Source of the DNA: Undaria pinnatifida
Taxonomy: Eukaryota > Sar > Phaeophyceae > Laminariales > Alariaceae
Reading direction: 5' to 3'
Length of the DNA stretch: 64,000 nt
Assembly: GCA_012845835.1 (NCBI GenBank)
Contig: JABAKD010000013.1
Coordinates: 4,586,628 to 4,650,627, forward strand
The position numbers and the translations under genes are program-made. Numbering within the stretch: the stretch's first letter is position 1; every line of letters begins with the position of its first letter. Positions 1 to 11,512 of this stretch are shown piece by piece. Under the pieces are notes generated by a model. It was not told the DNA's origin. It saw only the letters and a list, made by a program, of their open reading frames with translations, and made no database searches.

Positions 1-1520
1 CAACAGAGTCTTTGCAACGTGCGACTCGAAGCCAAACACGGTGCCAACACTTAGCTACATGTTTCCCTTTCGACTTGGTATTATTGTCGAACTGGAGGTT
101 TGCACGAGTTCGATTGCACGGGCGACGGCCGTGGCCGGTATCTCAACAACCGCTTTGAAAGGCCCCGGTCTACCTACCTATGTGGTGTCGGTGTAGACAA
201 CGGGTCTAGCCTGCTACCTATCTGAAGCATAACAATCCATTTACGGCCCTAGGCAACCGCGCACATAACCATGCATCCTGAATCAAGCACGCGAGACATG
301 AAGGAGGCCGGAGCATGCCAGGTATGCACCAAGCTTGCTGTTCCCAGGCTGGACTCCACGGTGGTGGACAAAAATTGAACTGCGCGAACTCAAGGTGTAT
401 TGATGTGATATCTTCAAACCTCTGTTCGGTGCATGCTCCAAGCAGGTTGCGCCGCTAGTGCGCACTTCGTTCACGCCGGGGTCCATAGCATCCTGGTCAG
501 GCCCGTGGCCGCTGTTTTTTTTGAGAGGCTGCGATTGTTACACTTCCGTCTGCTAGTTTCTCCAAGAGAACCCAAAAAAGGAGTTTGCTACGTCTACATA
601 GAATCCAATCGACACACGTGGGGTACTATAAAATACTGGTGTAACACGATAGAGTTACTAATAATAGCACTTTCTGCCTGCTTTTTGGCTGTTTTTTTTT
701 GTTCTTGTGACTTTCGGGCCCCAAATAGCGTTGCAATAATAATGCCGTTCTTGTTTGAAAAAAAAAACAATCATTTTCGGTAGACCTATCATGCCACGGG
801 GTAGTCACATCACATATTATGCTCGTCCCTTCCTTAATACAATATCAAGACCAGATTGTTTGGCTGGGGTATATAGAACACAAGTGAGACATAGTCTAGG
901 CAAACAAAAAGTGGTGCACCTCTGTCCCTCTGCCGTACAAGTAGCACATGTGTCATGTGTCATTCTCCTGGTTCAATACGACGGCGCGATCATCTGGCTA
1001 CGCTTGGTTTTACGAACACTGCTCCGCTGTATCGTCGTCAGCCAATATTTTGCGCGACTTCGTTCGCACGAGCGACAGCCAACCGTGAGCGGCATGGTGC
1101 CAACCCATTTCAACGACCCCGGCCAAGACGTACTTTTGTCTTTGTGGAGAGCAGAAGATCTAGCTTTGTTGCCCATCTGAAGAATAAGGGTCCGGAGGTG
1201 GCACTACTGACGCTGCTGTAGGCAACGACACGCACCACGAGGTATCCTGAGTCACACAGGCGAGACGTGAGGGACGGTTTTGGAATATCTGTGCTATCGT
1301 CGATTTGTGCGCGTCTAGGAACGGAAGGATGAGATTCGTCCAAAGACCTGATAATGCACTAACAAAACGATGCGTAGTCAACAGTATGACTATTGCAAGA
1401 AACCCCTGCGTACACCCTCGATACACTCGACAAAAGACGGCCCAGAAATCGCTACGGGGAGAGAAACCACAGAGTCCAGACGTCCTCGGACCTAGATGAC
1501 ATACTCTGGTATACTATAAA
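1..1520. other. No recognisable gene
   Basis: Short overlapping frames on both strands, none with family features. Homopolymer T and A runs near 517 and 760. Confidence 0.6.
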
Positions 1521-1528
1521 GTAAAGCA

Positions 1529-1705
1529 CCGGTCGCCCCCGTGGCGTATCAGGTTACCCTCGAGCCTGGTATTATAGACAAGGTCAGTTACGGGAGTTCG
1601 AATCCCCCCGAGGGCATACTCGTATAATTTCGTGGGGACTTTTTCTTGTGCACAAATTAACTTGCGGAAAGCGTGAGAGCGTGAGTTAGCAACACTCAAC
1701 ATATT
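1529..1705 (+). mobile_element. tRNA-derived SINE, 5' part
   Basis: CCGGTCGCCCCCGTGGCG head, box B GAGTTCGAATCCC, then the body through GAGTTAGCAACACTC, where similarity ends. The 3' half is missing. Confidence 0.78.
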
Positions 1706-1949
1706 CCGTAGGGTTATTTCGTACATGCCGTCTGCATGATCGCCTTCTAACATATATATGCCAACCGAAGTATGACTAATGAAGTGACATCATTAAGCGC
1801 GGATACACCATGTGTTCCCTTCGAAACACGGGCAATTCGCACTTCTCCCTGTCGTGCTCAATGGTGGTGACATTGCGTGGCCACATCACCTCGCCTGTTG
1901 TATTTTGCAAATATGTATGTTTTTCATATTTTTATAGTTTCCATGCACA

Positions 1950-4900
1950 CATAGCGGCCCCGCCCGTCCCCCACCCACCCCCTCCGCCCCCTTCCCCGCT
2001 CACCCACCCCCGCCCCTTTTGATCAAAACGAGCCCCCTCACGTCCTTCAAAACGCCGCCCTCCCCTCACCGGTTAATCGATTTACAGGGTTCACTTGATA
2101 AATGGATGCATTTCCTTCCACAGCTGTCAGATGTTGTCCCCCTCGGAAACGAGGTTTATTGTTTCCCCGCACAGACTGACTAACATCACCCTGTTGACCC
2201 TGATAGCTACACTGTAGTTGCAAGGGGAGACGCCGACCTATATCCTTAATGAGGACACACAACCCGCAATACGCGCGATCGGAGTATCACATGTACAGCT
2301 TGCAAAGATGAGTTTCGACAACATCTTCGATTTCACAGCTGGAGTGTATTTTTTTTTTATATAATAATTAGCGATGTCAGAAAATAATGGTAACTACATG
2401 ATCGTCCCTATCAATTGAAATATTTTGTCTTGCAATCCATGTATAACAACAAATTATGAAGCTTTATACGCTGTTCACCACACCCAAAGATTGTGTTACA
2501 TACCGCATTAAAAATATCAAATCTCTTACAATAATAAACAATATCAGGTAGGAGATATAAAGAGGTGTCTTCTTGCTACAACCGCCTGGTTTGTCCCCTT
2601 AAAGGAAGAGTACCCTCCGTGCACATACTGTAGTGTTCCGCCCGCCCCCCCTCGTTTCAACACCCCCACCAAAAAATCAAAATCTGCTAGAGTGGTAAAC
2701 ACCACTCCAGCCGGCTGATATCATTTCATTATTATCTTTCTGGCCATCTAACATCATATCTTCAAAAAAATAACAAACAATACCAGGCGGGTGATATAAA
2801 GGGTGTCTTTTTGCTACGACCGTCGGATTTGCCCCCATAAAGGGTTTATAGTTTCCGCGCACATATTGACCCCGCCCCCTCATCCCTCTTGATCAAACGC
2901 CCCACCTAAAGTCGACATCTGCCAGAGCGAGTTGATAGCACCTCAGTATCTTCCTAGATTCCGTGCCGTAGCTCCAATTCATTCGCCCCCGCCCCCCCTC
3001 CCCCCTCCCCCCCCTTCCCGCCCCCCCCCCTCCCCCCCCCCCCCCCCTTCAACCCCCCTCCTTCCCCCCCCCCTCCCCTTTTTTTTTTGTTCTTTTCACC
3101 CTCTTGTCCAAACGCACCACCTACAATCGATATCGGCCAGAATAATCAACACTAAAAGTCAATTGATATCACGTCATTATCTTGCTAGCCATCCATGATG
3201 TAGATTTCATGAAATTCCCCCTCGCCTCCTCCCCCCAACGCCCCCTCCTTCCCCACCACCCGCACGATCGCCTAGGCCTAACGCCACGCGTATAGCAACC
3301 CCCCATAGTTTATATATGCGTAATACGCGCGATCGGAGTAACACACACGAACACACAAGCTTGCAAAGATGAGTTTTGACCAAATATTCGATCTCACAGC
3401 TGGAGTGTATTTTATATCATATGTGAACTAAACCCCTTCAACCGCCCACTCGTCCCCCTTTTTTCGTTTTTTTTTCCCTGCTCCCTCTTCTTGCTCAAAC
3501 GCTCCAGCTAACATCGAAACCTGCCAGAGTAGTAAACACCACGCACTTGATATCACCTCGTCATGTTTCTAGAGCCATCCATGCCGCTGCTGCAGCTCAC
3601 CCCCCTCCCCATAACGCCCCCTCCTTCCCCACCACCCGAAACACCAACTAGACCTAGCACCACGCATATTATAGCAAACCCCTACATATTTGCGACATGA
3701 TCCCCCCCCCCCCCCCCCCCCCACGTCTAACTCCGCCCTGCCCTCACCGGTTATTCGACTTACAGGACTCACACGATATGGTGATGCGCTTCCTTCCACA
3801 GCTGTCAGATTTTGTCCCCCTCAGAAACGGGTTTTAAAGTTTCCGCGCACAGACTGCCTAACATCACCCTGTTGACCCTGATAGCTACACTGTAGTTGTA
3901 AGCGGAGTCGCCGACCTATATCCTTAAGGTGGACACACAACCCGTAATACGCGCGATCGGAGTATCAAACACAGCTTGAAAAGATGAGTTTTGACAAAAT
4001 ATTCGATCTCACAGATGAAGTGTATTTTTATATTACACACCTTTGATTAGCAATGTCAGAAAATAATGGTAACTACATGGTTGAACCTATCGACTGAAAT
4101 ATATTGTCTTGCGATACGTGTATAACAACAAATCATGAAGCTTTTTCACGTTGTTAACCCCACCCGAAAATTATGTTACATACCGCATTTAAAATCAAAT
4201 ATTTTAAAGAAATAAACAACACCAGGCACGTGATATAAAGATATGTCTTCTTGCTACAACCAACCGTCTGATTTGTCCCCTTTAAGGAGGAGTACTTTCT
4301 GTGCACAAAAAATGAAGTAAAAAACACTCCAGCTGTGACATCGAATATTTGGTCGAAACTCATCTTTGCAAGCTGTGTGTGATATTGTAGTGTCCTGCCC
4401 CCCCCACCCCGCCCCACACAATCCTTCTCGTTCAAACGCCCCACCCAAAATAATCAAATCTGCTAGAGTGGTAAACACTACTCCAGCCAGCTGATATCAC
4501 TTTATTGTCTTTCTGGCCATCTAACATAATATCATATCTTCAAAAACAAAATATACAATAATACCAGGCAGGTGATATAAAGGGATGTATTTTTGCTACA
4601 ACCGTCAGATTTTCCCCCTTAATAGGTTTATATAGTTTCCGGCCACGTTGTGGAAAATCCTTCACCCCCGCCCTCCGATCCCTCTTGTTCACACGCCCTA
4701 CTTAAAATCAACATCTGCCAGAGCGAGCTGATAGCACCTCAGCATATATCTAGCCGTCCATGCCGTACCTCCAATTGATGCCCCCCCCCCGCCCCCCCCC
4801 CTCCGATCCCTCTTGTTCGTACGCCCCACCTAAAATCAACATCTGCCAGAGCGAGCTGATAGCACCTCAGCATATTTCTAGCCGTCCATGCCGTAGCTCC

Positions 4901-6180
4901 AATTAACCCCCCCACCCCCCTCTCTTTTCTTGTTCTTTTGTCCCCCACCCTCTTGTTAAAACGCACCACCTACGATCGAAATCGGCCAAAATAATCAACA
5001 CTTCTACGCAATTGATATGACGTCATTATCTTGCTAGCCATCCATGATGTAGCTTTCATGAAATTCCCCCTCGCCTCCTCCCCCCAACGCCCCCTCCTTC
5101 CCCACCACCCGCACGATCGCCTAGACCAAACCCCACGCGTATAGCAAGCCCCTTCATATATGCGCAATACGCGCAATCGGAGTATCACACACAAGCTTGC
5201 AAAGATGAGTTTCGACCAAATGTTCGATCTCACAGCTGGAGTATTATATAAATAATAATAATACACTCCAGCTGTGAGATCGAAGATTTCGTCGAAACAC
5301 ATCTTTGCAAGCTGTGTGTGATACTCCGATAGCGCGTATTACAAGTGGTGTGTCCTCATTAAGGATGTAGGTCGGCGACTCCCCTTACAACTACAGTGCA
5401 GCTATCAGGGTCAACAGGGTGATGTTAGTCAGTCTGTGCGCGGAGACTATAAAACCTGTCTCTGAGGGGGACAAAATCTGACAGCTGTGGAGGAAAATGT
5501 ATCCGTTAATAAAGTGAATCCTGTACGTCGATTATTTTATATGATGTGACCTAAACCACTTGAAAACCTTACCCCCCGATGCCCCCCCCCCCCAAAACCC
5601 CACCCCTTCCCTCTTTTTTTTTTTTCTCTTCCCCGCTCCCTCTTGCTCAAACGCCCCGAGCTAACATCGAAATCTGCCAGAGTAATGCACACCACGCACT
5701 TGACATCACCTCATTATTTCTAGAGCCATCCATGCCGCTGCTGCAATTCACCCCCCCCCTCAACGCCCCCTCCTTCCCCACCTGACCACCCGAAATATCG
5801 CCTAGACCTAGCACCACGCGTATAGCAAACCCCTACATCTATGCGACATGGTTTTCTTCCTTCCCCCACGTCCAACTCCGCCCTCCCCTCACCGGTTATT
5901 AGACTTATAGGATTCACTTGATAAATGGATGCATTTCCTTCCACAGCTAGCTGTCAGATTTTGCCCCACCCAGAAACGGGTATTTTTATAGATTCCGCGC
6001 ACAGACTGACTAACATCACCCTGTTGATTCTGATAGCTGCACTGTAGTTGCAATGGGAGTCACCGACCTATATCGTTAATGAGGACACACAACACGTAGT
6101 ACGCGCGATCGGAGTATCACACACAGCTTGCAAAGATGAGTTTCGACAAAATACTCGATCTCACAGCTAGCTGGAGTGCA
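1950..6180 (+). repeat. R1 cluster A: C-rich unclassified repeat with inverted ends
   Basis: R1 has a 5' module (CTAGCCATCCATGCCGTAGC, C-run, CGCCTAGACCTAGCACCACG) and a 3' module of about 300 bp (CACCGGTTATTCGACTTACA, GCGCACAGACTGACTAACAT, CACCCTGTTGACCCTGATAG, CTTGCAAAGATGAGTTTCGA, ATCTCACAGCTGGAGTG). 3' modules are at 2050-2352, 3313-3412, 3725-4032, 5165-5241 and 5877-6180 on +, and at 4328-4386 and 5262-5535 on -. A segment starting GTCAGAAAATAATGGTAACT recurs at 2377 and 4058, showing a local duplication of about 1.7 kb. Open frames here are C-run or G-run artefacts. No transposase was found. Confidence 0.8.
5162..5343. repeat. Head-to-head R1 junction forming a long hairpin
   Basis: Two arms of about 85 bp (from CGCGCAATCGGAGTATCACA to CAGCTGGAGTATT and its reverse complement) meet around 5250 with almost no spacer. 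This fixes the R1 end at the CTCCAGCTGTGAG side. Confidence 0.8.
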
Positions 6181-6184
6181 GTCT

Positions 6185-6690
6185 ATATGTGTCGAAAAAT
6201 AAAAAAATAATACCAGGTACAATCTTCAAGCGATGTTGTAATAAAAAGGGGGGTCTTCCGGTTGTACACTAAAGAGTGAAGAGGATCCGTCCGTCGGGTA
6301 CTCCGTTCCTGGGCGAATCCGATATTTTTTTGCTAGTACCCCAAATACTCTTGCTTGGTGGTGTGGACCAGGTCGTTCCCTGTACACATGTTACAATGCT
6401 TGTAATGGTCTGAATACATCTCACTGGTTATTAGAGTTATGGTGGTGTGGGCCTTTATGGCATGTGTTTCGCCCCCACCATCTATCAGCATCTATGGAAT
6501 GTTCCACTTGTTCGTTCAATCACAAGCAAGACTGTTCGCACGCCCTCAGATCCGCCAAAAGCATGAATAGTGCGATTCTTTTATTTTTGTTTGGCTGTCT
6601 GCTGCTGCTGCGCTGCTTTCATTACCTCGACAAAGTCTGACAGATATTCACACATTAAATAATAATTGTAGACCACGAACTTTTTTGCCG
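6185..6690. other. No recognisable gene
   Basis: Unique sequence between the R1 cluster and the reversed SINE. Nothing identified. Confidence 0.55.
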
Positions 6691-6699
6691 TCGTCATTT

Positions 6700-7050
6700 T
6701 TACGCTCTCCACCCTCGATTCGTAAGAGCTTTTGTCCTCTGCAGCGACATTCTGGGCAAGCCGTGGTAACACATGTCTTTCCTCCTCCCCGCCGGTACAT
6801 GCCTTCATTTCTATCGCACATGGGGTTCATTTTTTCACTTTTCAGCTTTTTTTCACGCTCGTCGACTTGAGCGTCGAATTTTTGCCAACTCACCCTCTCT
6901 CTCTCTCGAGCATTCAGCTAGTCATTTTTCACTCAAAAAAAATCCCCTGCAAGCACGAGTGAGTGAGTATGCACGCTATGGAGGGATCGAGCCCGCATTT
7001 ATTACCGATTGTACATGATGTAGTGGTAACGAGGTTCTCTTGCTACTCCA
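6700..7050 (-). mobile_element. Diverged SINE copy, minus strand
   Basis: On the minus strand it has a box B-like GGGCTCGATCCCTCC, then GAACCCCATGTGCGATAG and ACCACGGCTTGCCCAGA, in the SINE order. The head is more diverged than in the plus-strand copies. Confidence 0.65.
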
Positions 7051-7059
7051 CAGAAGGCG

Positions 7060-8370
7060 GACGCCCTATCTATAGTCTACAGCAGTACTGGCAAAAGTAC
7101 GTGTCAATATAATAGACGAATCCAAAACCTGGTACTGGATATACGTACGTGGGTACGACTTCGCTGGAGAACACACACATATAGTCTATACAAATATTGT
7201 CGCCTGGTTTGATGTTTTGGACGACTGGTGGTGATGTGATGATCGTCCGTTGTATCTTGATCATATCCCTTCTAAGAAGGTGTCATCGTTTCAACCCTCA
7301 CTGACTTCACGCTCCCACGAAACAACATAGCTTCCTAATTCTTCTCTGTGATGTGGCTCTATTAGCCAGCCTCGGCGCTATCCTGCGAACGCGAACAACC
7401 TCGCGGGTTCCATCCAACCCATGACACGATTGTTCACAATTTGACCCACCCTCCTCATCCTCGATCACCTACTAGACTAGTCTGTATGCAAAATACCCTG
7501 AGACACGCGAACAACGTGCTGAAGAAACCGATATATAAAACTTCCTAAGAAACCGATCTACATATAAAATGTCATTTTTTATTTTCGTGGTTGACCTGAC
7601 TTGTGATTTAGTGTCAAGTGTCAGCGTGAGCTTCACCGTATCAGAACACATATGGATACGCACTCATTCTCCACTACGGGTGATACGTCCACTGACTAGT
7701 GCCTCGTAGACACCCTTCCTCTGCTAAGTCCGACGGGGCAGGGAGGTAATATTAATATTTAGAGCATTTCGTGGATTGTCGCAACAGGTCGATATTGCCG
7801 ATGTTCTACACGTGCTGGATGTCGACGAGTAGAAGAACGGTTTAATGTGAAGAACACACACACACACATATGTAGTGAACAAAACGCATACGAAACCGAT
7901 TGGAATGTCGAACATCACTTTGGATATTTTTTTTTCTAAAACTGGATTGTGAGTCAGTATCACGTGTCAAGCCTGTCAAGCACGTCTCCCTGGGCTTACC
8001 GTATTAGAACAAAAGTGGATACGCACGCACCGCCGTATACAGGGGGATAGACGGGATAGGATAGGTCGACCGAACAATCTTCCGTAGACACCCATTCCTC
8101 GATATTTCGAGGGGGGGGGGGGGGTTACACTGCTGTGTGGATGTTCTAATCTTATTATTATGCTTGGTATGGCTTACCCCTTCCTTGTGTTTGTTGCTCG
8201 GTAGGTTGTGTGCACGTTCGCGCCGAGTGTCGATATACAAGGCCTAACGCTAATTAGAATAGCCCTGTAAGATGTACACATATATGATATAGTATTGTTA
8301 GATTCTTCCATTGTGGTTGGTTCAGACCGGACGTGATATTTATATACTCCGAGTATTTATTTATTTTCTT
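7060..8370. other. No recognisable gene
   Basis: Includes several TATAGTCTA words, a (CA)n run near 7856 and a 13-G run near 8111. A segment with TGTATTAGAACA-type motifs recurs loosely at 7640 and 8005 (TATCAGAACACATATGGATA and TATTAGAACAAAAGTGGATA), suggesting a further diverged tandem duplication. Confidence 0.5.
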
Positions 8371-8377
8371 GGCGCGC

Positions 8378-8541
8378 TTTTTTCCTTTTTTTTTTTTTTT
8401 TTTTTTTTTTATCCTCCGGCGGAGGATGGGGAAAAATAAAGCTTTAGCTCACCACACTTCCGCGTATTTTCATACGCGTCGTGTGTCGATTTAACTCAGT
8501 TGCTTTCGCAGCCCAACGCTAGCTGGCGCACCCTTCGAGCC
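8378..8541 (-). mobile_element. Third copy of the LINE-like 3' end
   Basis: 25 T residues at 8386-8410 (an A tail on the minus strand) then the same body, which matches the 37.9-kb copy through GCTAGCTGGCGCACCCTTCG and then diverges. No clear target duplication was found. Confidence 0.7.
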
Positions 8542-8744
8542 TTTTTAAGTAAACTTACCTAGCTACACGAACGAGCTCACCTAACATGTTGGCCCCCCGG
8601 ATCTTGGGGTGGTGGGCTGTTCGCGTTTGCGAGCAGAAAACGCTTCCTGGTCGGATAGAGGTACGGGCGGGCTTAGACCCAACACACCCCCTACCCGAGC
8701 CCTAACGATAACTCTAACAACCCTAACCTCAACCCTCCGCTACA

Positions 8745-8875
8745 TTTTTTTTTCTTTCTTTTTTTTACCCTCCGGCGGATGGGGGAAAAAAAAGCTTCAG
8801 CTCACCACACTTCCACGTACTTTCATACGACGTACGCGTCGTGTGTCGATTTAACTCAGTTGCTTTTGCAGCCCA
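8745..8875 (-). mobile_element. Short copy of the same LINE-like 3' end with 14-bp target duplication
   Basis: Flanked by AACCCTCCGCTACA at 8731-8744 and 8876-8889. The T-run at the left end is the complement of its tail. The body (CCTCCGGCGGATGG, AGCTCACCACACTTCC, TCGATTTAACTCAGTTGC) matches the copies at 8378-8541 and 37931. Confidence 0.82.
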
Positions 8876-8959
8876 AACCCTCCGCTACACCCTTTCTTGC
8901 TGGCGAGTCTAGTCTACTAAAATCCCTTTCGTATTTCACACTCCAAACTTCTAGCGCCT

Positions 8960-10480
8960 AGACAAGACCTGTTCACAGGTGTCGCCCCGACCCCCCGGCG
9001 CTTGCCTTAAGTTTTTATCGGGATACGTTTCAGCAATCCTACTGCTCGTCGATTTTTCATGCAGTGTTGCTATAACGCACCCTCATTGGTTTTCCACGAG
9101 TAAGTCATTATGCATGTGCAGCACGGGAGAAAGTCCCTACGATTTTTTACGAGAATGCACTCGGGGGGACTCGAGTTTGTATCACGTACATAACACATGC
9201 CCGTGGCACGTTTACTATCCTTTCTTCGTCGTTCTGTTTGTTCTCTCGTTTTATTTTTCTCTTACAACAAGGTACTGATTTGCGCAATATAGTCTATATT
9301 TTATAAAAATATTTCAAGGACATCAGCCGTGAGTTCGACGAATTTCGGGTCAATACTCATCTTTGCAAGCTGCGTAGTTGGTATTTAGACTGATTGTTTG
9401 GCTTCCTGCGTGGCATTCTGTGTAGTAGTTAGTCGATTTCAGTAGCGACCGATTCTACGACAAGCCGCCCCCAAAACCTGCGATATTTTTCAACGAACGT
9501 TTCACGGCTGCTCGACACGAAGAATGATAATGCTATGGAGAAAATATCTTCGTGCATTTCCTTGGTTGCAAAGGACTGTCGAACGATGACATCGAGGTGG
9601 CAGGGGCCACCGCATTTCAGGAGATACGGCCGGGAGCTGGTTTCAACACCGGCGATTTCGTTGAAAAAACGTTGGGGGGGCGGGGGGTTGTAGAACGACT
9701 CCTGCGAGTGTTCAAACATAGTATGAAGCAATAATAATAGCGGGGCCTGGAACAAGTACGATGACTTCCGATTTCATTTATATAGACCTAGTCTAGTCTA
9801 TATGTATTGGCGTGAATGACGTACATACTTAAGTCTTGCTTTTTTCAGTTGAATAAGAAGTGTGTATAGACTAGACGCTATGTGTATTATGTCATTTTTG
9901 CCCCCGTGGTATTCTTCCACTCGAGTGTGACTGGAAGGGATTGTCGTGTCACCGCGGGTTGTCACGGTTTTAACTCCGAGTAGGGGATGCTTGCTTGGCC
10001 GGTGTTGAGAAGCGTGCCCCTCACGGGTACCAGTGTCTTTATCGTCTCTCTCATGGCTGGCTTGCTAGACTCAAGGCTTAGACTATACAGTATTATTGCT
10101 CGTTTTAGAACGCTAGAGGATAGGCAAAACAGGGCAAAGCAGAGCAGGGTGGGGTTGTGAGGCGAGGGGCGTCGTGGTTGTCCCACCATCGTCACCTACA
10201 TTACCTCCCATCTATGATGGCCTTGACGTGAGTGTGGCATCTATTATTGTCACGTGGTTTTGCCTCAACCGTGACATGGCTTCACGTCGAATCTATAAAC
10301 TATCCTTCTACAAAGAGCACTCCATTACACGAAGAATATGCCAGCTAATATTATGACAACAACAACAACAACAACAACAACGTACGGTGTATGCTGAATC
10401 CCGATATAAAATACTTTTGGTGGGCGCATTGAGTGCTTCATTCTTCAGCTATGTTTGATATACGAACAACATTTGGTTTG
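8960..10480. other. No recognisable gene
   Basis: Holds a diverged R1 end (9298-9380), a stretch with overlapping frames on both strands at 9429-9755 whose product is not recognised, TAGTCTA words at 9781-9876 and (CAA)9 at 10356. Confidence 0.5.
9298..9380 (-). repeat. Diverged R1 terminal motif
   Basis: TCAGCCGTGAGTTCGACGAA and CATCTTTGCAAGCTGCGT correspond to the complement of the R1 end, preceded by TTTATAAAAATATTTCAAGG. Confidence 0.6.
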
Positions 10481-10488
10481 CTTGTGTT

Positions 10489-10570
10489 TTTCCCTGGGGT
10501 ATTTCTCCACTCCAGAGCCCATCATGAGGCCACGGTCTTCATTATAATGCGAGTTAATGTGAGAACAACA
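10489..10570 (+). repeat. Microsatellite anchor sequence R3, diverged
   Basis: TCCCTGGGGTATTTCTCCAC and GCGAGTTAATGTGAGAACAA followed by only a short CAA stretch. A separate (CAA)9 lies just upstream at 10356-10382. Confidence 0.65.
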
Positions 10571-10609
10571 ACGCAAGAACATGACACATAACTTATCACC
10601 CTTATCAAG

Positions 10610-10980
10610 AATGTTTGATTGGCGCAAAATAACCGGTAAAACGTAGAAACCACACCCAAAGAACCCACGCTATCTATGTAGTCTATGTATGCATCAGAAG
10701 CACCGAATGATTGCACAGAAGGCAACCAACTGCGAGAACAAAATAGGCACTGAACCTTTAATGACAACAACACCGAATCACAACAACTGAACGACAGCAA
10801 CAACAAAGACAGAGTACGGTATGACCTGCATCACCGTACAAATTCCGTTTGACTAACGAAACATAACAGGGATAAAACGTAAACACACACGGAGAAACCA
10901 AGTTATGAACATCAGATTCTAGAAGCGGCAGATGAACAGATGACAACCAACCGAGGTACAAAAGTAGCAGCCGCAAAACA
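10610..10980 (+). repeat. Two-unit diverged tandem repeat, about 234 bp
   Basis: GTTTGATTGGCGCAAAATAA at 10614 and GTTTGACTAACGAAACATAA at 10848 start units that share AAAACGTA, CAACCAAC and a final AAAATAGGCAC/AAAAGTAGCAG. Confidence 0.55.
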
Positions 10981-11512
10981 GGCGCTTAACCCCTTTATTA
11001 GAGCCCTCGAACCTCTCCCTATACTAATTTCAAGTAAATTTGTTCCCAAAACGGGTTTCCAGTTGTAAAGGGGTTAATCTGAATGAAGAAAACGTTACAC
11101 CCTATCGGCAGGTAGATTCCACCGCGTGTACCAGAGGACACGTCCTGCTGAGGTTGCTTCGAAAGTACTTCCGAAATCGCGGTAGGCGTGTGCCGTGCAT
11201 GTACGTCCAGACGCGTGATACGCAGTATATCATACGCGGAGTTACTGCGTGAGTTTGTGCGCTTCGTTTTGCCGCCGTAAAAACTGCTTGTAGTTTTTGG
11301 TGAACTAAAAACCACGGGATATGTTCGCTTGTTACACCCACAATGTCCCGTGCGCCCCCCAGGTAAACCCGTTCATTAATCGAGTTCCACAGGCAAGAGG
11401 AATTCTCGAGCTGCCCCAGCCACTCACGATTTATCCAAGCGCACATGACCAAGGCTAATACCATGAGCTGGAACTCGCCACGAAAATAAATGACAACATA
11501 ACAGATATAAAC

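Noticed and set aside
1529-1620. Functional tRNA gene
   Set aside because: Box A and B are present but acceptor ends do not pair, and the same head heads several SINE copies.
2932-3198. Proline-rich frames in the first 6 kb
   Set aside because: They come from long C-runs of the R1 repeat.
8699-8740. Telomere-like CCCTAA runs
   Set aside because: Only a few irregular copies next to a retroposon; not a telomeric array.
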